From contig NZ_CYIG01000007.1 in the NCBI RefSeq assembly GCF_001298675.1, positions 62,001 through 126,000 of the forward strand: a stretch of DNA of 64,000 nucleotides. The letters are read 5' to 3'. Both the position numbers and the translations under genes were made by a program. The notes under the pieces are model-generated. The model was not told the DNA's origin. It saw only the letters and a list, made by a program, of their open reading frames with translations, and made no database searches. Shown in pieces: positions 6,775 through 15,757 of this stretch. This stretch comes from Paenacidovorax caeni (GTDB lineage Bacteria; Pseudomonadota; Gammaproteobacteria; Burkholderiales; Burkholderiaceae_C). Within the stretch, counting starts at the first letter, position 1; each line of letters begins with the position of its first letter.

Positions 6775-7959
6775 TTAGCGCCAGGGGCCGGTGACATCGA
6801 CAAATGCGGTGCCGGAGCGGCTGCCCGAAGATTGCCCGACAGGCACAGCCGCAAGCTTGCGCCCGGCCAGCGCCCCAGCGCCGTCATTCAAAGCAAAGGG
6901 CGTGGGGAAAGGTGTGTTGTCAAGCACCTGCGGCACAAAGTGGCAGCCAGGCACTACGGCGCGCAAGTCGTTCGTCGCCTGGTCTTTGAGCATCATGCGC
7001 GCCATGCGGATTGCGCCATCTACACGCCCGGGGGCTATGCCTAGCGTGCCATCGCTGCCGGATAGCATGGTGACGTTCCCGCCCTCTGGCACAGGGCGCG
7101 CATATACCGCACTACCCAGCCCTTGCCAGCCGCGTGCGAAGGTAGCTGCGCCGGAGGTGGCGCTGTCGGTGGAGGCACCAGACAGGCCGCCATACTGGAG
7201 GCCGCTGCCGATGCTGCCCGTCGCAGACAACACAGTAGCAAAGGCATCACCCGCAGGATTGAGTGCCACACCTTCGCCAAAGCCGAAAACGGCTGTTGTG
7301 GTGTTGTTTGCGCTGTTCGCAACGCCAAAACACACAGCCTGCAGCAGCAGCTTTGCATCTGCAGCCAGCAGGTACGGGATTGCTGTCGTATTGCTTGCTG
7401 TGGACTTGTGCCAGTAGCCGCCACCCGTGGCGATTTGCGCATCGAGTGGAAAAAGCCCGGTGCCAGTGTCAATGTCGCTCATGGTCTCGTAGCCGCGCAC
7501 TCTGGCGAAAAGGCCATTGCTGTCATCGACACGCAGGTAAAAGCGTGCGCCAGTCACATCCGTGCTGCGGTACACGGCCTTGTTGGTTCTGGTGTCAACC
7601 TTTTCCCAGCCTGCAGGGGCATATTTGAGCGTGATCGCGCCCGTGGCCACGCCGTCTGGGGCTGTTGTTGCGAACGTGATCTGCGTGTTGCTCGCTGTCA
7701 GCACGCGCGCCTCGCCATTGAGCGCGGAAGGCGTCGCACCATCGACCCACACCACAGCATGCTCTGCGAAGCTGCTGCCCGCATTGACCGTGGCCGTAGC
7801 GATACCGCCTGAGACCGAGACGCTGAGCGCCGTGGTTGTGCCCCAGCCGGTGACCAGCAACGCATCGAGCGCCGCGATCAGGCACCCAGGCGTGTTGCCG
7901 TTGATGACGGGCGCTCCGCGCATGTCGTTGCGGATCCATTTGACCGATGTAGATAGCAT
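6775..7959 (-). CDS. tail-tip or fibre-like protein
   Basis: 394 residues, Gly/Ala/Thr/Ser-rich and beta-like throughout (TTALSVSVSGGIATATVNAG, ATGAITLKYAPAGWEKVD). The sequence resembles a surface or tail-tip subunit: the N-terminal MLSTSVKWIRNDMRGAPVING may be the attachment part and the C-terminus ends in AFVDVTGPWR. The ATG at 7959 follows GGGAGAAGAA; a GTG four codons upstream would place the start too close to that site. No family recognised. Confidence 0.7.
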   Translation of the reverse strand: MLSTSVKWIRNDMRGAPVINGNTPGCLIAALDALLVTGWGTTTALSVSVSGGIATATVNAGSSFAEHAVVWVDGATPSALNGEARVLTASNTQITFATTAPDGVATGAITLKYAPAGWEKVDTRTNKAVYRSTDVTGARFYLRVDDSNGLFARVRGYETMSDIDTGTGLFPLDAQIATGGGYWHKSTASNTTAIPYLLAADAKLLLQAVCFGVANSANNTTTAVFGFGEGVALNPAGDAFATVLSATGSIGSGLQYGGLSGASTDSATSGAATFARGWQGLGSAVYARPVPEGGNVTMLSGSDGTLGIAPGRVDGAIRMARMMLKDQATNDLRAVVPGCHFVPQVLDNTPFPTPFALNDGAGALAGRKLAAVPVGQSSGSRSGTAFVDVTGPWR

Positions 7960-7973
7960 TTCTTCTCCCACGC

Positions 7974-9896
7974 TTACTCGTTACCCGGAAGCCGCGCCAC
8001 GCTGCCGCGCTGCACAAGCCAGAAACTGTCATCCGCCACAGCGGGGCTGCTGGGCTGGGTGCAGCGCACCACGGCGATCTGGCCTTCGGCACCCACGGTG
8101 TCCACAAACAGCACGTTGCCTTGCACCCAGCCGGTGTTCCATCCGGCTGCGCGCACCGTCAAATAAGGCGCTCCCGCCGCCACGTTGATGGGCGCGAAAT
8201 CCGCATTGATCGTGCCGCTGGCGATCTGGCCCAGGTGCTGGCCGATCAGGTCGAAGGTCACGCCGTCCGAGCGCATGCGCAGCGCCCAGCGCTCGGTGAT
8301 GGCGCCACGGTTGGTGACTTCGATGGGTACGCCCGCGTGGTTGTATTTGGCGGCTGCCTCACCCTTGGCGGGGTCTACCCCGTCGTACCAGGTGGTGCCG
8401 CTCCAGCTCGCCTGGCTATACACCCGTGAGACGCGTGCGAAGCGGTCGTTCTGGCGCAGCGCCGTCGAGAACACGGCCCCAGCCGGGAAGGCGTAGCCCA
8501 CGGGCTCGGTCAGGCGCACCTTGCCGTCGATGCGCACCTCGGCGATCTGGCGGTACACCTCGGTACGGCCAACCACCCGTATCTGGGCCGGGTAGCCCGT
8601 CAAGTCTGTGAAGGTGAGCGTGCCCGCGTCCAGATCGTGCGTGTAGCCCGTGCGGATTTCGGCGCCAGTGACGTCATCGAGCACCTGCACGAACGACAGG
8701 CGCTCATGGCCGACGCTGTAGGTCTCACCCACGAACGGCACAAACGCAGGCCCGCTGTGTGTGACGCCGACCACGCAGGTGTCACCCGGGCGCGCGAAGG
8801 GCACGCGGCCATCGGGCGGCAGCGCGGCGGGGTCCAAGCCCATGAGGCTGGCATCCACCGGAAGATAGACGTAGCTGACGCACGAGTAGCGCAGCGTGGT
8901 CGGATCGACCGGCCACGGCCGCCAGATCTTGCCCGCCTGCACCGCGCCCACATCGGCCGCGCTGTACCACCACTCGGCCTTCTCAGCAGCAGTCAAACTG
9001 GAGTCCAGCACGAAATCGCCGAACTGGAGCTGCACGCCGCCCCGGGCGAAGTCCACCGCACCCCACATGTGCAGACCGCTGACCACCCCCTGGCCGTTGA
9101 CGTTGGCCGTCAGCGTGGCGCCATGCGTATCGACCACCGAGAGCACCAAGCCACCGGCGCCTGCACGCAGCGGCGCCACCTCGGTGTTGAAGAACACGCT
9201 GGACGTGTGCCATTGACCGGCAACCGTCCACAGGCTCAGCAGCGTGAAGTCCTGCGGGCCCATGCCGCCCACCACGTAGTCGTACATGAAGGCGCAGCCG
9301 GTCTCGTAGTCCATGCGGCCCGATGCGATGCCGGGGTCGGACGCGGTGCGCCCCCGGTAAATGACGCCCTCAAAGTCCTCATAGACCTGGCCCATCCAGC
9401 GGAACTGCACGCTGCCTGCCACGACCCGGTGGGAGGTGTAGGGGCACAGCTGCAGCATGACCTCGCCGGGCTCAAACTGCTCGGTGTGCGTACGCGGCAC
9501 ACTGGAACCCACCCGATAGCGCGCAACCAGGCTGGAGCCCGAGAACAGCTCTTCGCCCACGCTGGCCGTGCCGTACTCGCCACCCTTTTTGCCGTCGTCT
9601 TTCCAGTCGCCCTCGCCATCGGTCACGGCGCGCGCGAAATTCGTGGCGTTTTCGTAGTCGCTCTTGTACGCCTCGGTCTGCTTGTCAAAGTTCACGACCT
9701 TGAGCGAGACCGCCTTGCCCACGTAGTCCACCGTGCCACGCCCGAAGCCAAGCTGCCCGGCGCCGTCGTCAGTGACGGTCTTCACGGTGACGATGCGGTT
9801 ATCCGACGTCTTGCCGGTTTCCTCGGTCATCGTGGCCTTGCTGGAGCTGCTGGTGACCATAGCCATCGGCGTACTGATAAGAGTCCATCTGCCCAT
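7974..9896 (-). CDS. large tail protein
   Basis: 640 residues, beta-rich. Near the N-terminus it carries one copy of a module also found twice in the next gene upstream (DDGAGQLGFGRGTVDY). The middle has VRYRVGSSVPRT-like strands and the PLRAGAGGLVLSVVDTHGAT segment. No signal or membrane segments. GGAG lies 8 bases before the ATG, which favours 9896 over an upstream in-frame start. It probably belongs to the tail tip or distal tail of a siphovirus-like particle. Confidence 0.72.
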   Translation of the reverse strand: MGRWTLISTPMAMVTSSSSKATMTEETGKTSDNRIVTVKTVTDDGAGQLGFGRGTVDYVGKAVSLKVVNFDKQTEAYKSDYENATNFARAVTDGEGDWKDDGKKGGEYGTASVGEELFSGSSLVARYRVGSSVPRTHTEQFEPGEVMLQLCPYTSHRVVAGSVQFRWMGQVYEDFEGVIYRGRTASDPGIASGRMDYETGCAFMYDYVVGGMGPQDFTLLSLWTVAGQWHTSSVFFNTEVAPLRAGAGGLVLSVVDTHGATLTANVNGQGVVSGLHMWGAVDFARGGVQLQFGDFVLDSSLTAAEKAEWWYSAADVGAVQAGKIWRPWPVDPTTLRYSCVSYVYLPVDASLMGLDPAALPPDGRVPFARPGDTCVVGVTHSGPAFVPFVGETYSVGHERLSFVQVLDDVTGAEIRTGYTHDLDAGTLTFTDLTGYPAQIRVVGRTEVYRQIAEVRIDGKVRLTEPVGYAFPAGAVFSTALRQNDRFARVSRVYSQASWSGTTWYDGVDPAKGEAAAKYNHAGVPIEVTNRGAITERWALRMRSDGVTFDLIGQHLGQIASGTINADFAPINVAAGAPYLTVRAAGWNTGWVQGNVLFVDTVGAEGQIAVVRCTQPSSPAVADDSFWLVQRGSVARLPGNE

Positions 9897-9906
9897 TTCG
9901 TACTCC

Positions 9907-11610
9907 TCAGGCGCTGCGCGGCCAGTTGACGCCACTGCCGCTGGTGGCTACTGGCTCCACCCACTGCGGGGCGGATTTCCAGATATAGGTTGCGTCCGCC
10001 GATTTCGTGGCGGTGGTGGTGGTGAGGTTGCCGCCGCTACTGGCGCTGACCTGGCGGCCCACAGCCCACTGCAGCTGCAGCGTGCCCGCGGCGGGCTGTT
10101 GCGCGAGCCCGAAGTTGATGTAGCCACCGGCATCCGGCACGAGCGCACCGCCGACAATCTCGGTCACCAGCGTCTCAAACTGGCAGGAGATCTGAAAAAC
10201 GGCGCCCGGATCGGGCATGTGCGTGGGGCGCAGCAGCAGCGTGCGGCTGGGATAGTCCAGCACGCCCGTGGCAGCGCCCGTGAGCTTGCCCGTGCCATCG
10301 TCAGACACGGTGCGCACGACACCGGCACTGGGGTATTCAATCGAAAAGCTGCCGGGCACGACGCGGTCAGAGGCGGTGGCCTCGTCATCGCCGCCGAGCA
10401 CAAAGCAGTACTCGGGCCGGGGCACCACGGCACCCTGGCCCGCGCGGCTGGTGTACGCCGTGCGCGTGCCATGGCTCATGCAGATCAGGGAGCCGATGTC
10501 GGGCAGCGCCTTGAGCGTCACGATCACCGTGCCCGTGAGGTACGACACCGACCCGCCACCCCAGCCCGTGAGCTTGCCAGCGCCATCGTCGGCAATCGTG
10601 TAGCGCTGGCCCTGCGCCCAGTAGTCGATAAGCAGCGTGCCAGGCTCCGGCAGCGGAGAGCACTGGATTACGTAGTTCAGGCCGAGGTTTTCCTCTTGCA
10701 CTTTGATGCGCTGGGTGTGCGGCGTGATGCCCACCTCGACGCGGCGCGGCGCCTCGGCCAGCACGATGGTGCGCCGTGCCGTGGGCCGCTGGTCTACGCT
10801 GACGGCCTCGGTACGGTTGTTGGGCACGATCTGCGTGTAGATGCTCTCGGCCTGAATCCAGGTGTCGGTGATCTGCGTTGCAGCCGTCAGGCGGCTTGCG
10901 CCGTAGAACAGGCCGCCGTCGTAATAGACCGTCTCGCGCACCATCGTTTTTTGCGCATTGCGTGCAAAGAACCGGGTCGGAGGCGATCCAGGAAAGTCGT
11001 AAAGCAGTGCATCAAACAACTCGCATGTCGAAACCTGCGCCTGGAAATCAACCAATGTGCCGTTGATGACCTCCGTGAAGGTGCGCGTCTGCGTGTCCAC
11101 GCTCTTGATGCGCACGCGCTGGTAGCGCTCACCCGCCTGGCCTTCCATGTACACCAGCACATAGGTCTTACCAACAGCGGGTGGCGGCATGCCGGGCCGC
11201 TGCAGGAGCTGGCATGCCTTCATGGTCTCGTAGTGGTTCTCCAGCAGGTAGCCATTCCACTCGCTGCCCGCCGTCATGCCGCTTTCGATACGCTGCGCGA
11301 TCTGCTTGCGTGTGGCGAAGGGGTCTTTGAGCGTGAGCATGGTGACGCTCACGCGCGGGTCAGCGGGCGGCTGCGCGATGATCACGTTGGCGCCATACAG
11401 CGGCGCCTGGTCGGCATTGCGCAGCACACCGAAGATCGAATAGATCTCCACGCGCCCCACGGTGCGCGTCTCCTCGGAAATGTCCGGGAAGATTTCGTTG
11501 CTGCGCCCGCTGGTCAGCAACTGCGCGGACGGAGGGCCGCCGCCCTCGGGCACGTCGGCCATGTTGGCCGAGCGCGCAAAACGGATGTCGCCTGCAAGCA
11601 GTGGCATCAC
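9907..11610 (-). CDS. large tail protein with internal duplicated domain
   Basis: 567 residues. Two copies of a roughly 55-residue beta module lie at about 321-375 and 418-472; each opens with PxPG or VPG, contains DDG(A/T)GKLTG followed by a G-x-x-x-Y turn, and closes with a LP(D)PG-type loop. The N-terminal part begins LLAGDIRFARSANMADVPEG and includes the VYMEGQAGERYQRVRIKSVD strand pair. Its start overlaps the preceding stop. A structural role in the tail tip is likely; no family name is claimed. Confidence 0.72.
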   Translation of the reverse strand: MMPLLAGDIRFARSANMADVPEGGGPPSAQLLTSGRSNEIFPDISEETRTVGRVEIYSIFGVLRNADQAPLYGANVIIAQPPADPRVSVTMLTLKDPFATRKQIAQRIESGMTAGSEWNGYLLENHYETMKACQLLQRPGMPPPAVGKTYVLVYMEGQAGERYQRVRIKSVDTQTRTFTEVINGTLVDFQAQVSTCELFDALLYDFPGSPPTRFFARNAQKTMVRETVYYDGGLFYGASRLTAATQITDTWIQAESIYTQIVPNNRTEAVSVDQRPTARRTIVLAEAPRRVEVGITPHTQRIKVQEENLGLNYVIQCSPLPEPGTLLIDYWAQGQRYTIADDGAGKLTGWGGGSVSYLTGTVIVTLKALPDIGSLICMSHGTRTAYTSRAGQGAVVPRPEYCFVLGGDDEATASDRVVPGSFSIEYPSAGVVRTVSDDGTGKLTGAATGVLDYPSRTLLLRPTHMPDPGAVFQISCQFETLVTEIVGGALVPDAGGYINFGLAQQPAAGTLQLQWAVGRQVSASSGGNLTTTTATKSADATYIWKSAPQWVEPVATSGSGVNWPRSA

Positions 11611-11990
11611 ACCTCCAGAAATTTAAACAAGGGGACGTAGACGGTCTGGCCGTTGATCTCGCTGTCTTCCAGGCGCCAGATCGGGTCGGCAGTGAATTCG
11701 AGGAACAGCACCGTGCGCGCCTGGCCGCGCACTACCAAGCTGAACTCGGCACCCGGCAACGCGGCCCACGCATTGAGCTGGTCGCACTGCGCGCGCTCGA
11801 TCCAGGCGCGGCTGTCGCGCCCGTCGAGCGTGATGGGGCGCCCCGCCTTGCGCTTGCCGACGTGCACGATGAGTGCGCCGTGCGTCCCCCACTTCTGCGC
11901 TGTCACAACGGGCGTCCAGGCGTATTCGTCCGTCCACAGCAGACGGTCGGACAGGGTGAGCACCTCACCAGCGCGGGCAAGCGTGATCAT
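11607..11990 (-). CDS. minor tail protein downstream of the tape measure
   Basis: 127 residues, mixed beta/alpha (ALIVHVGKRKAGRPITLDGR, then FSLVVRGQARTVLFLEFTAD, then a C-terminal VYVPLFKFLEV). It overlaps both neighbours by 4 bases. Its place directly after the tape measure corresponds to minor tail or distal-tail proteins of siphoviruses. Confidence 0.75.
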   Translation of the reverse strand: MITLARAGEVLTLSDRLLWTDEYAWTPVVTAQKWGTHGALIVHVGKRKAGRPITLDGRDSRAWIERAQCDQLNAWAALPGAEFSLVVRGQARTVLFLEFTADPIWRLEDSEINGQTVYVPLFKFLEV

Positions 11991-14900
11991 TGGGCAACCC
12001 TCTTGGCTTCAGCCAGCGAGCGGATGAGCGCATCGCCGTTGAGCTGACTCTGCCGGTCGGCGTAGCCCACCGACTGGCGGCGGCCGTCGATGGTGATGTT
12101 CGAGACGTAGACCGTGCTGCCAGCGCCTGGCTTCACGCCAGGGCTGCTGTCCGGACTGGCGCCGGGCGCAGAAGATGGGGGCGCAGTGCTGGGGCCCGCA
12201 CCAGGCGGCGTTGCACCGGGGCCTGCACTGGAGCTGGTGCTGCTCTTGGTGCGCTCTTTCTCTTGCGCCTGCTGCTTGTCGGATTCCCGCTTGCGCTGTG
12301 CGCGCTCTTTCTCCTCAATCTGACCGAGCAACGCCAGCATTTCCTTCTGCTTGGCGATTTCCTTGTCCAGCTCGGCCAGCTTGGCGTTGTCTTTCCAGAC
12401 GCGCGCGCGCTCCATTTCGAGCTGCAGGCGCTGCAGCTCCAGCGTGATCTGGTTGCGCTCGCGCTCGGCCTTGGCGGCAGCGATCTCCTCCTCGGTGCCG
12501 TCGATCTCCAGCAGGCGCATGCGCATATCAGCCAGCGCCGCATCGCTGCCCTGGGCAGACTGCTGCAGCTTTTGCTGAGCAGCATCGATCCCCTCCAGGG
12601 TCTCGATCATCTTGTTGGCCTGGGCGCTCATGGCCGCGAAGCCCGCCTCGGTTTGCGGGTGGAAGCGCACGGTCTCCCACATGGCCTTGTTCACCGCCTG
12701 CGCGTACTTGCTGGCGCCGTTTTCTCCGCGCCACCACATGCTGACCAGGCTGTCGGCGGACTGGGAGGCCTCCTTGGCGGCGCCGGCAGTTTGCTTGCCC
12801 GCTTTTTCCGCCTTGTCGCCCATGCCCTTGAGGCTGTCGCCCGCCTTGTCGGCGCTGTCGCCCACGTTTTGCAGGGTCTCGCCCGCGCCGCCGCCGCCAC
12901 CACCACCACCGCCACGCAGACCCGCAAGCCGCTCCAGCTTCTTGGCAAGCTCCTCCGCTGCCTTGGCCTGGTTGAGCATCGCCGTGGCCGAGTTGATGGA
13001 TGCGTCGATCTCTGCCTGCGCCGCCTCCGTCAGCAGCCCCCTGAGCTCCAAGTCCTTACGCTTTGCCTCGGCTGCAGCCAACACACCCTCGGCCTCGACG
13101 CGCTTGGCCTGAGCCGACAGCAGCGCCTGCTTGGCCTCCAGGCGCTTGATTTCCAGCAGCGCCTGGGCCGCACCGGCTTCATCGCCCTGCGCCTGGGCCA
13201 GCTCGTAGGCGGTTTGCTTTTCGGCGATGGCCAGCTGCAGCGCGGACTGGCGCACGCCGATGGCGCTGCGCTTGAGGGCGATGTCCGCCCGCGTGGCCTG
13301 GGCCGAGTCCTTGAGCGCATCACGGTACAGCACCAGCGCCGCCCCGGCGTCGCGCTCGGCCTGGGCCACCTGCTGCGCCGTGGCGCGCCCTTGCTCCTGC
13401 GCGGCGCGCAGCTCCAGCACCTTGACCTCGGCATGCGCGTAAGCGTCACCCAGCTCGCGCACGCGGCCGCCGTTGTCTTTGTGGGCCTGGGCCTCGGCCG
13501 TGGCTTTGGCAGCCACCACGGAAGAGGCATCGGCCTGGGCGCGGGCCTTGCGCGTTTCCTCGGTGCGCTCGGCGATCAGTGTGCGCAGATCCTCCAGCTG
13601 CTTCCTGCGCGCATCGTCCACCTTCAGTTCGGCCGCCACCTCGAATTCCATCGACTGCAGCTTGGCCTTGAGCGTGTCCAGCTCGGTTTGGCGGGCCTGC
13701 GCCAGTTGTTCCAGCGCCTGTGCGCTGGCCTGGGCCGCGCTGGCAGCGGCTGCGCGCTGCTGCCCCTCGGTGCCAAAGGCGGTGGCAAGATCCATGGCCG
13801 CCTTGCCCTCGGCCTCGCGCGCGGCAACGCTCTTTTGCGCCAGGGAAATGCTCTCCTGCACGCTGGCCAGCACATTGCCATAGCCCACCTGCAGGCGCGT
13901 CCAGTCGCCAGCGCTCGCCGCCGCCTGCGCACCCGCAGCCTGTGCTGCACCACCAGCTTGCGCCAGCCCTGCGGCTGCTGCCGCTGCCGCGCCATTGGTT
14001 TTGCCCAGTTCGGGGTTCACCAGCTCCAGCGATGCGCGCAGCGTGTCGTTGTGCTGCGCCGCCTTGAGGATGCTGGTTTGCGAGGCTTTTTCAATGGCGG
14101 CAAATTCTTCGCGCACACGCGAAAAATCCAGCGTCATGATGGCCCCCATCAGCACGCCGATTTTTTGCCCAGCGGACACCAAGCCTTCACCAAACAGCAG
14201 TATCGCCATTTGTGCCAGCTCGGCCGCCACCTTGAATGCGTTGAGCCCGCCACTCTCGCCCAGGCGCGCGCTCATGTCGGTGAAGGCATTCTTGATATTG
14301 ATGAATTCCTGCGAAAGCGTCTGTGCACCGCCGGCTTGGCCGTAGAGCTCGTTCAGCCCCTTTGTCAGCGCCGGGAAGATGTCGTTGGCTGTGATGCTCC
14401 CGGCTTCCACCAGCTCGTTCAGCTTTTCCACTGTGATGCCCATGCCCGCCGCAGCAGCCTGCAGCGCGCCGGGCAGCGCTTCGCCCAACTGGCCCTTCAG
14501 TTCCTCGGCCTGCACGGTGCCCTTGCTGGCCATTTGGCCCAGCGCCACCAAGGCGTTGCTGGTCTCGGCGCTGCTTTTGCCCGCCTTGCCCATGGCGGTA
14601 GCCACCGCTTCGAACACGTCGCGCGTGGCCTTGCCTTCTACGGCAGTCCCCTTGGTGCTGGCGGCCAGGCCCAGGAAGGCGCGGCCAGCCTCCACCGTGT
14701 CCACGCCGACCTTGCTGGCTACTGCACGCACGAATTCCAGTTCTTGCGCGGCCTTCGCGGAATCCCCGGTGACGGCCTTGAGGCCCGCTTGTAACGTTTC
14801 CATGCTGGCGGCGGCGGCCACCGCCTCACGTGCGGTAAATGCTGCTGCCATTGCCGTGCCCGCAGCCTTGGCGGCTTGGCCCAACACGCCCACTCCCTGA

Positions 14901-15496
14901 GCAGCCTCCTGTGACTGAGCACCCGCCTGACGCACGGCTGCGCCCATGTCGCGTGCACTTTTTTCTACGGCGCCAGCGCCAGCGGCGGCAGCACGATAGC
15001 CGGGAACCAACTCCTGAACAGATTCACGCACAGAGCCCATTTGGGCGCGCAGCCGCTGCTGGGCCGCACCTACATCCTTGGCGCTGATACCGTAGCGTGT
15101 CAGCTCGGCCTGGGCCGTCTTGAGGGCCGTGCTGCTCTGATCATAGGCATCCTTGGTGGCCTTGACCTGGGCCTGTAGACGCACCATGCCATCGGCCTCT
15201 TCCTTGGTCATCAGGGCACCACGGCCCACCTGGGCGGCATAGTTCGCCGCCTCGGTTTGCGCAGCCTTCAACGCCTTCGCTGCGGCCCGTGCCTCCGAAT
15301 CCAGGGTGTTGAATGCATTGATGGCGGCATCCTGCTGCGCCAGCCCGCGCAACTGCGCAGCCGCCGCCTGGGCGGCGGTCTTCATGTCGCCATCGAGCAC
15401 CTTGGCGACGTTGTCCAGGTCATCGGCCAGGCCGGTGATTGACTCCCGGCCCTTCACGCCAATGCTCAACTCGGTGCTGATTTGCTTGTCCGCCAC
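11987..15496 (-). CDS. tail tape measure protein
   Basis: 1169 residues, the longest gene of the prophage. It has long Ala/Gln/Glu/Lys-rich coiled-coil stretches and a typical tape-measure N-terminal core (AGRAFLGLAASTKGTAVEGK, SNALVALGQMASKGTVQAEE, LKGQLGEALPGALQAAAAGM). A short hydrophobic patch (LAQMAILLFGEGLVSAGQ) follows at about 430, then a nine-Gly hinge near 865 and a Ser/Pro/Gly-rich region before the C-terminus. Tape measures fix tail length and help DNA entry. By the usual scale of about 0.15 nm per residue the tail would be near 170 nm, which is an estimate only. Confidence 0.92.
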   Translation of the reverse strand: MADKQISTELSIGVKGRESITGLADDLDNVAKVLDGDMKTAAQAAAAQLRGLAQQDAAINAFNTLDSEARAAAKALKAAQTEAANYAAQVGRGALMTKEEADGMVRLQAQVKATKDAYDQSSTALKTAQAELTRYGISAKDVGAAQQRLRAQMGSVRESVQELVPGYRAAAAGAGAVEKSARDMGAAVRQAGAQSQEAAQGVGVLGQAAKAAGTAMAAAFTAREAVAAAASMETLQAGLKAVTGDSAKAAQELEFVRAVASKVGVDTVEAGRAFLGLAASTKGTAVEGKATRDVFEAVATAMGKAGKSSAETSNALVALGQMASKGTVQAEELKGQLGEALPGALQAAAAGMGITVEKLNELVEAGSITANDIFPALTKGLNELYGQAGGAQTLSQEFINIKNAFTDMSARLGESGGLNAFKVAAELAQMAILLFGEGLVSAGQKIGVLMGAIMTLDFSRVREEFAAIEKASQTSILKAAQHNDTLRASLELVNPELGKTNGAAAAAAAGLAQAGGAAQAAGAQAAASAGDWTRLQVGYGNVLASVQESISLAQKSVAAREAEGKAAMDLATAFGTEGQQRAAAASAAQASAQALEQLAQARQTELDTLKAKLQSMEFEVAAELKVDDARRKQLEDLRTLIAERTEETRKARAQADASSVVAAKATAEAQAHKDNGGRVRELGDAYAHAEVKVLELRAAQEQGRATAQQVAQAERDAGAALVLYRDALKDSAQATRADIALKRSAIGVRQSALQLAIAEKQTAYELAQAQGDEAGAAQALLEIKRLEAKQALLSAQAKRVEAEGVLAAAEAKRKDLELRGLLTEAAQAEIDASINSATAMLNQAKAAEELAKKLERLAGLRGGGGGGGGGAGETLQNVGDSADKAGDSLKGMGDKAEKAGKQTAGAAKEASQSADSLVSMWWRGENGASKYAQAVNKAMWETVRFHPQTEAGFAAMSAQANKMIETLEGIDAAQQKLQQSAQGSDAALADMRMRLLEIDGTEEEIAAAKAERERNQITLELQRLQLEMERARVWKDNAKLAELDKEIAKQKEMLALLGQIEEKERAQRKRESDKQQAQEKERTKSSTSSSAGPGATPPGAGPSTAPPSSAPGASPDSSPGVKPGAGSTVYVSNITIDGRRQSVGYADRQSQLNGDALIRSLAEAKRVAQ

Positions 15497-15515
15497 GTTT
15501 TCCTACAATGCAGCC

Positions 15516-15671
15516 ATGCCGCGCCTGATCCTGTTCATCCTCTGCATCGCCTTCCTGGTGGGGGCGGGTGCTTCGGTACCTGTGGGTATGGCAGTCGCGC
15601 TGATTGCTTTGCTGGCCCTGGGGGGCTACATCGTGTGGGGCTTTGTGCGCATGTTCACCAGCGAGCACTGA
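15516..15671 (+). CDS. tiny two-helix membrane protein encoded against the tail operon
   Basis: 51 residues: two hydrophobic segments (LILFILCIAFLVGAGA and MAVALIALLALGGYIVWGF) with a short polar tail. It lies on the plus strand in the gap between tape measure and tail tube genes, opposite to all neighbours. A stand-alone, lysogen-expressed gene (superinfection exclusion or similar) is possible. No strong Shine-Dalgarno is visible. The dyad at 15715-15736 could act as its terminator. Confidence 0.55.
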   Translation: MPRLILFILCIAFLVGAGASVPVGMAVALIALLALGGYIVWGFVRMFTSEH

Positions 15672-15714
15672 CCGAACCCATGGCGTAACTGTCTCGCGCG
15701 AAGCACAAATAAAT

Positions 15715-15757
15715 AAGGCCGACATCTGTCGGCCTTTGTATTGGTGGAAGTAGCTTT
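15715..15757. promoter_or_regulatory. late-operon junction module, copy 3 (dyad plus T-rich tract)
   Basis: Ten-bp arms AAGGCCGACA/TGTCGGCCTT with a 2-base spacer (15715-15724, 15727-15736). Read on the minus strand it continues TTATTTATTTGTGC. Nearly the same module lies at 21257-21276 and 28317-28336. It can be a terminator for the tail-tube transcript, an activator-binding dyad for the tape-measure operon, or both. Confidence 0.7.

Noticed and set aside
12887-12916. GCC/ACC trinucleotide run as a contingency repeat
   Set aside because: It encodes a nine-Gly hinge in the tape measure with mixed codons; too short and impure to argue for phase variation.
11990-14794. Very long plus-strand open frame opposite the tape measure gene
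   Set aside because: It is a mirror of the Ala/Gln-rich coiled-coil codons on the minus strand, Leu/Arg/His-rich and without motifs.
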